The notes under the pieces were generated by a model, which was given only the letters and a program-made list of their open reading frames with translations, was not told where the DNA came from and made no database searches. Both the position numbers and the translations under genes were made by a program. This document shows positions 49,004 through 59,586 of a stretch of 64,000 bases of DNA, in pieces. Origin of the DNA: Humulus lupulus (taxonomy: Eukaryota > Streptophyta > Magnoliopsida > Rosales > Cannabaceae); assembly GCF_963169125.1 (NCBI RefSeq), contig NC_084793.1:39272578-39336577 (forward strand). Reading direction: 5' to 3'. Positions within the stretch are counted from its first letter, which is position 1. Each line of letters starts with the position of its first letter.

Positions 49004-49114
49004 CTGAGGAAGAAAAGCTATTCTAATGCCAAAATTTGTATCAACATCCAGACGACCTCCAATACCTACTGGGATAGCTTGTCTATATCTACATCCCCCA
49101 GTGGTTGTAACACC
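49004..49114 (-). pseudogene. Captured exon of an unidentified gene
   Basis: A 111-bp exon-like segment is framed by ATGTCAG before 49114 and CAG/GTATATG after 49004. It is open for 37 codons and includes [18 protein letters not shown] and [14 protein letters not shown] do not recognise the family. Its uninterrupted frame, splice sites and orientation match the other captured exons. It is the last fragment in the chimeric order. Confidence 0.55.
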
Positions 49115-49224
49115 CTGACATACATAAACTAAACACAAATTAGAGTGGATTTTAACTGAGATTGTATGATATACATGTTATGGCAATGTACTAAGTTTTT
49201 TTATGAGGAGTTCTGGAAGGATGT

Positions 49225-49887
49225 TACTAACACATGAGTTCTGGAAGTGAAGATATCCGAACTGGTCCATTCAAGCTAATGCAGTAATTATCCCAGTCAA
49301 AGTTGCTAAAATAGTCCAAGAATTTATATAAAACCTGAGTTATAAAGGGGGAAAGAAGAAAGTCAATTTTAATTCACAATTATACAAGGCGTGCTGGACC
49401 AATAGTATCAAGCACTCACTGCTAAAGGACCATTCAAGGAAGAGTTGAAGAGATGGAAGATATATAGGACCAATGTCTCCATAGCATATGTAGAAATCAA
49501 ACCATGATGAGCACCAAGAATACGGCTTTCATAATAGCACCAAGCCTTAATTAGTATAATACTCCGTTTGAAAAGATGATCTTTGCTAATGAGGCAATCG
49601 ACCTGTCACAACAAGCATATAAATTGCAGTGAGCATATAGGAGAGTTTATGCTCCAGAAATACCAAAGTTTTGAAACAGAAAATAAGAAGAATACAGCAA
49701 AGACCAAAGGCAAAGAGTATCATGAAAGATCATAACACAAATGAAACGTCAATAAAGCACCATATATTTCTATTCCTACATAGTCGAATTATACCTGCTC
49801 CAGAAAGCATAGTGTACAAAGCCCTCCTAACTGATTGAACGAAATATCAACCACAATGTTCTGTACAAGGCATTTTACAAGTTTAAC
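49225..49887 (-). pseudogene. Captured fragment of a PAP/OAS1 substrate-binding-domain (nucleotidyltransferase-like) gene, three exons
   Basis: Exon 49795-49887 reads VKLVKCLVQNIVVDISFNQL and CTLCFLEQ; exon 49420-49602 reads KDHLFKRSIILIKAWCYYES followed by RILGAHHGLISTYAMETLVL; the third begins at 49334 with KFLDYFSNFDWDNYCISLNG and runs into a stop near 49225. Donors and acceptors (GCAG/GT.., GCA/GTGAGT, GCAG/GTAT) are intact and phase is kept. These sequences match, from memory, the plant PAP/OAS1 substrate-binding-domain family of non-canonical nucleotidyltransferases. The catalytic GS..D region lies upstream and was not captured. All three exons remain open until the terminal stop. Confidence 0.82.
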
Positions 49888-51788
49888 CTGCCAAACAAAA
49901 GCCACAGTTCTTACAGAAAACATGATAGTGTAAGTGACTCATAGGAAAATCAATATCAATCAAGAGGGGAAAAAAATAAAAATAAAATAGAAATTCAACA
50001 TACAGGAAGAGCAGGTTATAAAACATTACTAAAGCAAAGCAACATGAGAGTACGAAAAATTTCAGGTAATGTATCATAACAACTCCAAACCATCAATACT
50101 ACACTAGTACAGAACTTGCAGTTTCAGGTGACTACTTATCAAATACGATGGTATCATACAGTCAACGTAATTAAGTTTAGCACCAAATCTTAATTAATTT
50201 TTTCATTATTTGAGATATTCCACTGGATAAGTATAAAACAAAAAGATTATTTCTACAGTAAGGACTGTCAGTATCCAATGAGACATTACCCAGAAACCAC
50301 AATAGAATCAGTGATGTAGAAGAGAGAGGCCTCAACTACTTTTGAAAAGAATACATTTATCTTCCAAACATCATGTGGAAGAAAAAAAAATGAATGAGCA
50401 CATCAAAGGAACCAATGAAAAAAAAAGGGAATCATTGACTATGAAATGTCTGCAAACATTTCATAAATTTTGTTAAGCATCAGATATTGAATAGAGCTAT
50501 ATAGGATTAGTGTGTTGACTTGTAAATTTACTCAAGTTCTATTGGTTGGCTAGTAAGTGTTATTGTTAGTCTATAAATAGTATAAGAGAATACTTGGAAG
50601 GGATATATATAAGAATTTGGTTACTGTTTAAAGTTTAGAATTTCTACTCTGGGAGTTTTTGCTAGGTTTTCTCAAATTAACCTAGACTTTGTGCAAGATT
50701 TGGTTCTTTTCAGTACAATTCGTTTATTCTTAGAATAAAGCTTACAGAATCTTTCAAATCAGCAACCTAGACGGTGTATTAATTAAAATATATTAAATGA
50801 GAAACAATGGGTCAGTTGTTCAAATAAAAAATTAATGATCAGGAAAGAAAATGCATTAACTCGAACACGCTAAAACAGCAAACGTATGGTGTTGACTTTA
50901 AAATGACTAACTAAAATTCACCCCAAACTTTATCCAAGAAAGAGCCATATATAAGTTTATACCCAAAAGTAGAAAAAAAAATGCAATATGGATCCAAGGC
51001 TTTTTTACTTGCCTGAGAAACAAAAACAGGCCTGTACTCATATATTTCAGTTGAGGAAACAAAACTAAGTAGACTAGTAAAAACAGAGGACAAATACAAT
51101 TTTAAATTAGCAGGGCTTATAGAAAAAGTTTTATTGTTATATTAGCACTGCCTTTAAGACTTCCATTGAATGAGATGTTACTTACACTGCCATTTATCAT
51201 AACATGAAGTTTCTGCCCTGTGCTAGAAGTTCTAAATTGTCCCAGTTCCAACCCAGTTCATATATCTATTCATACAACAGAAGAATCCTTTAGAAATTAT
51301 CCTGTCTAAATCAAACTATGACACAATTAGTAAAGTAAAATTCTAGTTATGTTGCTCACAATCAAGAGATGTGATGAAACCTTTAGGTAAAATTACTCAT
51401 TCAATGATCTCACTACCCAATATTACAACCTTTCCAATAACATTTTTACACAGATGGATAAGAAAGGAAGAAACATTGCTGCTTTTTATATTTTTATAAA
51501 GCAAACCTTTTTTTTTTTACATGGCAAACTTGGAAATATCTTAAGAGTAATTAATTTAAAAAACAAAATGGTACTTGCAACACTGTCACAGATCAATGGG
51601 ACACAATTTTGGGCACAAAAGAAGAATTTCTAAGGAATGCAACAGCTACATTACAGGGCTATTTTCTATTCTTATAAGAAAGGAGAGGAGCAAAATACTA
51701 GTTACAAAGACCCGTTACCAATTAGAAATAATATGAGCATCCTATGCAAACATAAGTGCTAAAGTCCAAAGATAAGAAAATTAAGAAC
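49888..51788 (-). other. CACTA interior without recognisable exons
   Basis: This is AT-rich sequence between the PAP/OAS1-type and glycyl-tRNA synthetase fragments. I saw no conserved protein motif on either strand. It may consist of captured introns or unrecognised host sequence. Confidence 0.4.
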
Positions 51789-51906
51789 CTCATTTCTGAA
51801 AGCCTGGCCAATTTGAGCAGCAGCAAAAGGAAGCTTGTTCCCATTGTAATGGTACAAGTCTTTGAAGTTAACAAATATGCCCTGTGCAGTTTCTGGTCGC
51901 ATGAAC
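51789..51906 (-). pseudogene. Captured exon of glycyl-tRNA synthetase
   Basis: A 118-bp exon reads [20 protein letters not shown] followed by [19 protein letters not shown], the highly conserved catalytic region ending in class II motif 2 (FRNE). Glycyl-tRNA synthetase charges tRNA-Gly with glycine in the cytosol and organelles. The acceptor is CTGTAG before 51906; the donor side AATGAG/GTTCTT is a weak splice site. The frame is intact. Nothing else of the gene is visible nearby, so this is one captured exon. It lies between the COG3 and PAP/OAS1-type fragments in the same orientation. Confidence 0.9.
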
Positions 51907-52000
51907 CTACAGCAGAGGATATTTAATTACATATCATTACTGACCAAACATGAGTCTTAATAAAAAAGAGTCGCTAAGAAAGAAACAGTACCTCACTTAC

Positions 52001-52776
52001 CGCTGCCTTGAAACGAACATATATAACAGATGCCCCTACACCCTCAGCAAGAGATGCCTTGCTGCTACTATTGCTCTGGATTGCTGACTGAACCTGATGA
52101 AGAAACAATAACCATATAGAACCAGAATGTTTTCTTTTTTAGGTAACAAACAGAGCACTTGATTTAAGACCAAAAGGAGACAGAAACAGAGGTCTACCAA
52201 CCCAACAAAACAGCACAAAACAATGGAGCGCATTAATTCAACCCCTACATTATTTTACCTGAGAAGACACACTTTTGAGTACAGAAAGTACATGAGAGCG
52301 AATCATACCCAATGCTCAAGACTGTCATAACAAAAAAATTACTCAATTATTGGAAATGGAAACAAATTTTAGTGGAAGAATGTGCAAAAATGTAACGTTA
52401 TCTAATCAGCTATCTGCATAAATTTGTTTCTACCTACAGTTGTCGAAATTTGAGTAAGTAAACGTCAGATTCAGCATACTGTGGATTTTTTTCTACATAC
52501 CTAATATAAAGTAGATAATGTTTAAGGTCATCAAGTTGATTGAGAAAATAAATGTCTCAACAAAATATGCTAGTAATTCCCTAAATCAACATATAAATTA
52601 ATGGTACGACACAAGTAATATTTAATGAATGCAACTAAAGCAGCAAAAATAGATACATAAATATATATGATGTAAATAGCATCCCCTTACGCTATGCAGT
52701 CATCAAGGCGTTTAAGCAGAGGGAGGAAGTTCTCATTGACAACATTCATATTTGGAGAATAAAAATTTGTAGAGAT
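52001..52776 (-). pseudogene. COG3: Captured fragment of COG3 (conserved oligomeric Golgi complex subunit 3), three exons
   Basis: Exon 52691-52776 reads [20 protein letters not shown] and LKRLDDCI; exon 52259-52321 reads LGMIRSHVLSVLKSVSSQ after a TGA that replaces an expected Arg codon; exon 52001-52093 reads VQSAIQSNSSSKASLAEGVG and ASVIYVRFKAA. From memory these follow the plant COG3 order, with one expected exon missing between the first two. COG3 is part of a Golgi tethering complex for retrograde vesicles. Splice sites are visible (GTGCAG/ATC, GACAG/TC, CTCAG/GTAAAA, CATCAG/GTT, GCG/GTAAGT). The in-frame stop and missing parts exclude normal COG3 function. Confidence 0.85.
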
Positions 52777-53384
52777 CTGCACAAGGATAGACAACAACAA
52801 ATCATTTTGTAATGATAAGAACCGAATAGTTTAGTATAATACACTGTCCAAGTTTTGAATCCAAAAAATTGCAGTTCAGTTTATATTTCAATAATCAGCT
52901 CTCCAATTAAACTTAAAAGACTGGACACTAAGACTAATCTAACAAATTCAACTTTTACACTAAAAAAATTCAAGCAAAGAAAATGTTAGATAGTTCAAAT
53001 GCATTAGATACCAAGCTTAACACTCTCAAGGCCCTATTTTAATCATACCAGGTAAGCCTATACCATTTGAAATATAGAACCATTGTGTCTAAAAGAGTGA
53101 TTTCTTAATCTAACAATGATAAGATACGGTTCAGTATACACAACTGTCAACAACACTTAAAACATTTGTCCAAATACCAAATAGCCCAAAAAGAATATAG
53201 TGAGATATAAATTGTCCATTCATATAGTAATTATTGACTAAGATGGCCATAAACGACAAGATACCTCTGAATGGACTGCCAAACAATAAGGAATATTAGT
53301 CCTCTGAGTAAATCTTCATATTCTAAGATGATCCAACTTTGTACTTGATAAGAAAGGAGAGATTATCTTGTGTCAACTTTGTAC

Positions 53385-54060
53385 CTTGTTATTATTTTCA
53401 ATGACTGTGTAGAAGTTTTTTCCATCATGCTCCACTTTTGGATTTGGTATAGCAGGTTTGACATGAACCTGCATATGGAGTATAGTAATGGTCCAATAAG
53501 TAATGGTTTGTAAACTACTTCAACCAACAAAACAAAAACATCATATATAGCTTTTACATAGTTGTTCCCACCTCAACATTCAGACTAAGGTTTGAATGGT
53601 GAGAATGGATAGCTAAGAAGCTATAGTTTCCTGCAATTTGAGATAAAGGAATAGCAGGAACAATGCAGCGCCCATGCTTGAAAGTATACCGGACAGACTC
53701 TCCCAAATTAAGCCAATCAGCCTTTATTGTTAGCATATGTGACAGACCAATTTTCTCTTCTTCGTGGATAGTATCATCCACAATACCCTCACAGTTGACA
53801 ATTTCAAAAATGATATTTTCTAGTTTGGAACCAGCAGTAAGAATCTCGGGTACCTAGTCACAATATTTTTAGATAAGAAAAGGTGGGAAAAAGAAAATTA
53901 GCAACATATGAAGCAGAGAATCACTGACCTTCGATGCGATTCTCAGTTCTCTTTTCTCAATATGAAATTCTTGTTTAAAAAAGACTTTATTGCCTGATGA
54001 TACAGAGAGCGATGCTGCAGAGGGTCGGGCACAGATATGGAATTTACGGGGCGAATAAAG
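53385..54060 (-). pseudogene. Captured fragment of an unidentified gene, possibly GMI1-like (SMC-hinge-family), three exons
   Basis: Exons end or start at about 54060-53930 (FHICARPSAASLSVSSGNKV followed by FFKQEFHIEKRELRIAS), 53853-53572 (VPEILTAGSKLENIIFEIVN and SVRYTFKHGRCIVPAIPLSQ, 94 codons open) and 53468-53385 (VHVKPAIPNPKVEHDGKNFY). Boundaries are AAG/GTCAGTG, GACTAG/GTA, GAG/GTGGG, ATGCAG/GTT and CAAG/GTAC, with phase kept. The sequence looks rich in beta strands and vaguely recalls plant GMI1 (an SMC-hinge protein of DNA repair), but I cannot confirm this. The exons are intact, with no stop inside them. Confidence 0.6.
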
Positions 54061-54681
54061 TATAAAAGATTGCAAGTCAATAATACATATTTATTTTGAC
54101 TACATAATTAATTGATCACATAAGGAATACTCAAGCTTTTTCTTAACAGATTCAAAATCTGAGATTTTACTTCCATATCAAGACAATAAAATAAATATAC
54201 ACACCAGGAGTTGTATAAGTAGTATTGTAATTTTTTACACAGAAAGACACAAAAAGTTTGTGGTAATGAAATTATTGAAGTGAAGCATATAACATTCAAT
54301 TCAACACATGTTTGTATTACAAAATTAGCACAAGGCCTTATATTATTCTAAGTGATACTGGTACAAAAACAAGAATGAAACTATATTACCAATTTCTTTA
54401 GCGTGTCAGTGGGTTATAAGATCAATTCAATATGAAGTTATAAAAACCAATTTCTCACTCCATCTAATCATTTTTCCCCTTTTATTCCTGCCTCACAAAA
54501 CCATAAAAGGATGAAATGTATGAGAGGAAATCAATTAATTCCTTACCAATGTTCTAGATAAAATTCATTCATCTTACATGGCACACTTTACCACTACTAC
54601 TTAATACACTAATTAGCAAAAACCTGGATTCTGAATATAAATGCAAAAGAAACAAATTATAGACATGAGTAAAAGGCTTAC

Positions 54682-56840
54682 TGTACTATATGTAACAACA
54701 TCTGGTATTAAAACCATCTTGCTTCATCTGACCAAAAAACTTAATGTTGTGATCAAACTTTCCATTCCTAACCAAACTCCCAAGAACAGAATGGCAGATG
54801 ACGATATTCTTTTTGGTTGATTCTTCCTGAATGCTATTATAAACTTCTAGTGCACCCACAGGATTGTGAGTCTCTCCCGTGAACTTTATATAGTTGCTAT
54901 ATGAAGCCGGACAAATCTTCATATTTTGTTGCATCCAATTGAAGCACTGCAATAAAAGCAAAAATAATCCTATACAAATTTTAACAACAATAACTGAAGC
55001 TCTTATTCAAAAATTAATGAAATTAAATCAACATTATTACACCATCTTCAATTCATTTAAATGAGAATGCTTAAAGATGAAAATAAAAATGACAAAAACA
55101 CACTATTTTATTTACTTATATGCAGGAAGAAATATGTATAAAAACAGGTATACATCCGTCAAATTAATACATGTATAGGGTAAGAGAGAGAGAGAGGCCA
55201 CTCAAATACTTCTCTTTAACTGAACAAAAATGAGGTGGTTCCTACTTAAAGATTGATAGGCCTCCTATTAGTAGTCATAGGATTAGAATGCGTGGAACCA
55301 CCCTATCAAAGATTACTAGAAAAAAAATCCAACATAAGGCAGACAAGCCATGAAGTAGCAGGATAATATACAATCCGAGCAGAAGAATAGTTAAAAGGGA
55401 TGATTGCTCTTCTAATGCTTTCTTATTGATGAGATAAAAGAACCTAATTAAGTTCAATATGTTTCCTAGAAAACTAAATTAGGTACAAAAACTCTCATAT
55501 AAAATTCATCTAACAAATGTACGATAATATAGTAACCACAAACACATTTTCTACTTCTCCATTAAAACAAAGGAAAAGCAGATCATTAAGTTGCCAAACA
55601 TAACATATAATCTCAAAGTTTTAATTCGTAAAATTCGCACTTGAATCATTTTTTTTAAAAAAATTCAAAAAAACAAAAGAGAAGCATGCATGTTCACTAA
55701 CATTTATGTGGACAAAGACACACACAGAAACTACATATGACTTGAGGAAAATTAAATGGGCTATATGAGAGACACCGTTAGGAATATATATACATATATA
55801 TGCGACACTTAGTAATGCATACATAGCCAACTTTGTATGTTCAACAGATGTAACAATGGAGTGTTCAGTTAAATAATTTGCAAGATGTAGCACCTGGGAA
55901 AGCTTGTGCCATCTCTTTCGCATTCCAAAATGACGTAATATTGCATTCAAGTCCTGAACTTTTAAAATATCTCCATAGCTGCAAAATAAGGTCTCGTTTA
56001 AGTTACAACTTATTGGTTAGGTTACCGTTTTATGTTGTCAATTTGAGAGAACTACATTAAGACTAAGCAATCACATATGTAAAAAATCAAGGGATGCACA
56101 TGATTCTTATAATAAGAGTATCAAAAGAGAAGAAAAACTATCTATATACTAGAAGGCAAAATTCCACATTGAAATTTTTTCATATTTATAAGTAAATAGA
56201 TTACTGAACATTGGCTTGATACAGGAAAGACCATATAATCAATGAACTACAATTTTAAGAGAAACCCCTCTCAGTTAGTTGAGTTAGGTTCAAATTTTGA
56301 TGTTTTATTGTATCATGTTCCACTAAAATAGAGACCCCTTTCGAACTTTACAGATGTAGGTGTTTTCCTCTTATTTGATACAAAACAAGATTAAAAAATT
56401 TAATGTCTGGGTTTCAAGTTGATATTAGTTCATGATACATACAATATACAAGTGTAAAATCATGGTCCATGATAAAATTGCAACTGAACTTCAACTCTTA
56501 AAGATGACTTTGACCCAGCAAACTTTCTTGATAACTAAGAATACAAACCATTTCAGAACAGAGATATTACAAATCCCAGACAGGGTTTCATTTCTCAAAT
56601 CTAAAAAAAATAACATAACATTAAAATTTTACAATAAATTTCACAACCCAACATGCCAATCGAACCCATAAATTTCATTTCATGGCTCACCAACAAAATT
56701 TAACAAGAATAAAATAAACTGACACTGATACAAAAAAAAAAAAAAACAAACAAATTAACAAAGCAATATAATTCCAAAACAAAAAATGAAGAGGGTTACC
56801 TTGTAAGAGCAGAATCCAAATCAGGGGATAGTTAACTTTC
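54682..56840 (-). pseudogene. Captured fragment of a pentatricopeptide-repeat (PPR) protein gene, three exons
   Basis: Exons are about 56840-56800 (LSPDLDSALT), 55978-55894 (YGDILKVQDLNAILRHFGMR and KRWHKLSQ) and 54946-54682 (CFNWMQQNMKICPASYSNYI, VGALEVYNSIQEESTKKN). Splice sites TTTTGCAG/CTATGG, CCCAG/GTG and ATTGCAG/TGCTTC keep the phase. Near the end an extra T in a T-run (54706-54709) shifts the frame before the PDVVTY-type PPR repeat end. The exon order resembles, from memory, the chloroplast PPR protein At1g10910 (EMB3103). PPR proteins bind organelle RNA. Only about one repeat is present, so no functional RNA-binding array remains. Introns of about 820 and 950 bp are retained. Confidence 0.82.
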
Positions 56841-57112
56841 CCAAAAAAGGGGAAAATGTGTTATTTAGACAATTTAAAGATACTGAAAATCTTTGTCACG
56901 TGGCACCAAACATTAGCTCTTATAAGGCAAGAATGCCCTGCTAAATAAAATGAAAAAGAGAAATATTTAAGAACTCTAGCTCAATTTTTTGTATCTCAAG
57001 TCCTGTTTACAAAAAATTCCTAACAAGATACAAGCATATTATCACATCTTCATCCAATTTAAATGAGCATATATATAAGAAAATAATGACTCTAGCTAAA
57101 TTGGAAGCATAC

Positions 57113-57742
57113 TCCTTCAGTCCTTAGTATCCTAGCAGTACAATGCAAACTATTCTTGTACTTGATCCCATGTGCTTCAGTATTGTGTTTTTGCAGCTTC
57201 AACTAATAAACAAACAAAAGTTTAACACACGCAATAAATATACACATAGATCAGAGGAATCAAAAACACGAAAGTATAACCAATAAGGAAATATACAAAC
57301 TTTAAATTCATTTTCAGTTCACAGAGATAATCTTGTAAGATGTTATTGGTTAATACTTATGTTATCTCAATCTCATCCCGAATTTTTTTTAAAAACGATT
57401 AGCAGGGCAATCCAGTCATATGGTTTTCTAATGCATTTGCTCTAAACTTTGATGCTTTTAATTCACCATGATAGGGCCTAGATTCATTGAAAGAAAAAAA
57501 ATTGGTTTCTGGGTTTTGAACTCCAAGTCCTATTAATTTCACTAAGAGTGCAATCAAACAAAAATATGTTAAATTACAAGCTAAACCCATGAAAATTTCA
57601 CCTAATCCAACGAGAATAAGATGAGAGATTACCTTTACGGTGTCCAAGGGATGGCCAATGGTGACGGTGGAAACTTCGGCGAGTAAGCCGGCGACGTACT
57701 GCTTGTAAGCTGGAGTGTCCGAGAGATTTACTTTGGCTCCAT
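57113..57742 (-). pseudogene. Captured first two exons of a mitochondrial carrier gene (BAC1-like basic amino-acid carrier)
   Basis: Exon 1 (57742-57633) starts at an ATG but one A is missing shortly after, giving an early stop; in the shifted frame it reads AYKQYVAGLLAEVSTVTIGH and PLDTVK, the first half of the carrier signature PxDxxK. Exon 2 (57202-57113) reads LKLQKHNTEAHGIKYKNSLH and CTARILRTEG. The 430-bp intron has GTAATC..TTAG ends. Sequence and exon positions resemble, from memory, plant BAC1, which carries arginine-type substrates across the inner mitochondrial membrane. Only the first transmembrane helix region is captured. It is the 5'-most fragment, so its own promoter/leader (57757-57972) may have come along. 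Confidence 0.82.
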
Positions 57743-58107
57743 TTTTTTTTTCTTCGTCAAGGCTCTAGTAGGAGGTTCGGTCCGAGAGAGGCAGTGGTTC
57801 GGTCCGAGAGAGGAGGAGGAGGAGGTGGTGATGGGTATAGCAGGAAGAGAAAGGAGAGAAGGAAAATATGGTGGAAAATGAGACAGAGAGAGAAAGAGAT
57901 GAAGACTGGTTCGAGATAGGGAAAATGAGAAAGAGACGAAGATTGAGACAGAGAGAGAAAGAGATGAAGCACTGGTCTGAGATATTTGCCTCTTTTTTTT
58001 TTTGACTTGTCGCTTTTTTTTTAACTTGCCGCGTGTGATTTTATTTATTAACTTTATATATACAATAACTCTTTTTAAATAGTATTATAATGATGTGTTA
58101 TGGTAAT
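57743..58107 (-). promoter_or_regulatory. 5' region of the chimeric gene set, C/T-rich, with a tandem duplication
   Basis: Upstream of the carrier ATG the minus strand is pyrimidine-rich with repeated GA/CT motifs. gacagagagagaaagagatg occurs twice (57882 and 57948), and ggttcggtccgagagagg also occurs twice (57773 and 57796). It could serve as the leader or promoter of a chimeric transcript, which is inference only. Confidence 0.35.
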
Positions 58108-58124
58108 GGGTGTTTGGTGTAGTG
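58108..58124 (+). repeat. Right terminal inverted repeat of the CACTA element
   Basis: The minus strand reads CACTACACCAAACACC. It shares CACTACA with the left end and has a gtgtta copy close by (58095). A second ggtgtagtgtga occurs 92 bp further out at 58208-58219. Confidence 0.7.
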
Positions 58125-59191
58125 TGAAAGCCGTCTTTTGAGTAAGTTGGAACTTTGTAATTCGGAGTTATAAAGAGGATAAGCTACCATAGAAAAGGGC
58201 TACCACTGGTGTAGTGTGACAGTGTCTTCATGGGTTACAATTATTTTTAATTTCGAAAAAGACTTATTTGTCATTGGGCAATGTTCCCTTGCATACACTG
58301 TCACACACTTATGCTTGAAACAATGCAATAAAAAATTGTACACAGTTTATAAAAAATAAAAAAATGTGTGTAAGACTCATACATGTTGATTGATTCACTT
58401 AAGAATATGTGCTTGTGACTGAATTGTAGCTTATTTCTCTCGAATATTCTTTCTAATTGTTTATTTTCACAAGTGTTCTTATCCATGGTATACACCAACA
58501 CTTATTTTCATTTGCTTGATTTTATTCTTATCAGGATGACTCACATTGATCAAAGCATAAATTTTTGGTTGAGTTTTATATTTTTGTGCATTTATATATA
58601 TATATAACATAAAAAATTAAAAATAAAATAAAAATTTTGACAAGGAAATTCATGGTGGACCGAATCATTGTGGTAATTATGTGAAATTATGCATTTATTT
58701 TGTGTGATTTAATATATTCTTTGTCTCAAAGGAATTTATTTTTTCTTATTTCTTAGTTTGGAATACCATGATTTGTATCTTTATTGTTTTGTACCTTGTT
58801 TAGAATTGTTTAAAAAAAAAAGGAAAATAAGAAGATCGTGTGGGGTTATTTTTTTTCTAGTTACCTTTTTTGGATTGAGATTTTATAAATCTTCTATTTT
58901 CCTTTATAAAATAATAAAAAAAATAAAGTAAGTTTTTTTTTTATGCAAATCGTGTGTCTTAAGGTTTGTTTCCTTTTTTATTTTTTTTTAATTAAAACAA
59001 TTTTTTTAAAAAAAAAAAGGGAAACCTCTTATTGTTGTGGGTGTCCAATTTGGGTAAGTTTTGTCCTTAAAAGCCTGCCATTACCCTTTTTTCTTCTCAC
59101 CCACGATCTCTCTAAATCTCCTCTTCTTCTTCTTATTTTTTTTTTCTCTCATTGTTTTTGTAAGTGTTTGCTACTTTTCAGAGAAGGAACA
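58125..59191 (+). mobile_element. Sirevirus 3' region resuming behind the CACTA element
   Basis: This is AT-rich, noncoding sequence with T- and A-runs (58960-59020). A donor/acceptor pair tttttgtaagtg..cttttcag at 59157-59181 lies directly before the 3' reading frame. Confidence 0.55.
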
Positions 59192-59452
59192 ATGGTGAAA
59201 ACTCGTGGAGCTTCCTCTAAGAAGACCCCTGTTACTCAATCTCTGAAGTTTGCCTCAGATGACATTCCTCCTGAATTCTCATCTGTTCCCCCAGATTCAG
59301 GAACTGTTGCTACAGAACTAGCTATTGTTCGAGCCTCTCTTGTTTCTTTGGCTTCTTTGAAAGACACAAAGGGGGAGAGTAGATACTTCCAAAAACCTGT
59401 TTGTTTGTTGCTTTGTTTAACTCTGGACTTTCTTATTTTGAGGGGGAGTTAA
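59192..59452 (+). CDS. Short 3' reading frame of the Sirevirus (position of the env-like gene)
   Basis: The ATG at 59192 starts MVKTRGASSKKTPVTQSLKF and the frame runs 86 codons to TAG at 59450. By family knowledge many Sireviruses have a third gene here, sometimes called env-like. This one is far shorter than those. It ends in cysteine/leucine-rich sequence overlapping the polypurine tracts and shows no convincing transmembrane or coiled-coil architecture. A possible intron just upstream suggests a spliced message. It may be a degenerate remnant, and I assign no function. Confidence 0.4.
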   Translation: MVKTRGASSKKTPVTQSLKFASDDIPPEFSSVPPDSGTVATELAIVRASLVSLASLKDTKGESRYFQKPVCLLLCLTLDFLILRGS

Positions 59453-59586
59453 GTCTTATTTCTTTATATGTTTGTTATAAGTTAATGCATGTTTGCAGGG
59501 GAGTTTTTTTCTCTTTACTTGTAACTAACATTTGTGTTGTAGGTTTTTGAATTAAGTTTGTATATCAAATTGCCAAAGGGGGAGAT
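59368..59586 (+). other. Multiple polypurine tracts of the Sirevirus
   Basis: aaagggggagag (59368), gagggggagtt (59440) and aaagggggagat (59575-59586, directly before the 3' LTR) form a repeated PPT series, a feature described for Sireviruses. Confidence 0.75.

Larger units (their letters stand above)
48211..58124 (-). mobile_element. Non-autonomous Pack-CACTA transposon carrying fragments of at least seven host genes
   Basis: The left end is aactacaagaaaaaatg (a one-base variant of the CACTA start cactacaag) and the right end is ggtgtagtg, which reads CACTACACC on the minus strand. The left 300 bp hold 15 copies of taacac or gtgtta. By family knowledge such dense subterminal repeats bind the CACTA accessory protein. 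No transposase sequence is visible. Inside, all gene-derived exons lie on the minus strand: mitochondrial carrier, PPR, an unidentified GMI1-like gene, COG3, glycyl-tRNA synthetase, PAP/OAS1 nucleotidyltransferase and one unknown exon. Introns are retained, so capture was from genomic DNA. The adjoining 3-bp sequences (gct and tga) do not match as a target duplication, a weak point. Confidence 0.82.

Noticed and set aside
51789..57742. Working host genes (GlyRS, COG3, PPR, carrier)
   Set aside because: Each is only one to three exons with missing parts, stops or frameshifts, all enclosed in one transposon.
57757..57972. 71-residue Leu/Ser/Pro-rich minus-strand frame
   Set aside because: Low-complexity pyrimidine tract with tandem duplications upstream of the carrier exon; more likely leader.
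48211..58124. Helitron as the carrier of the gene fragments
   Set aside because: Helitrons also collect same-sense exons, but here the ends are CACTA-like inverted termini with a subterminal repeat array. No 5' TC / 3' CTRR hairpin end was seen.
59192..59452. True envelope protein in the Sirevirus
   Set aside because: Only 86 residues, no convincing signal peptide or membrane anchor; position alone suggests the env-like slot.
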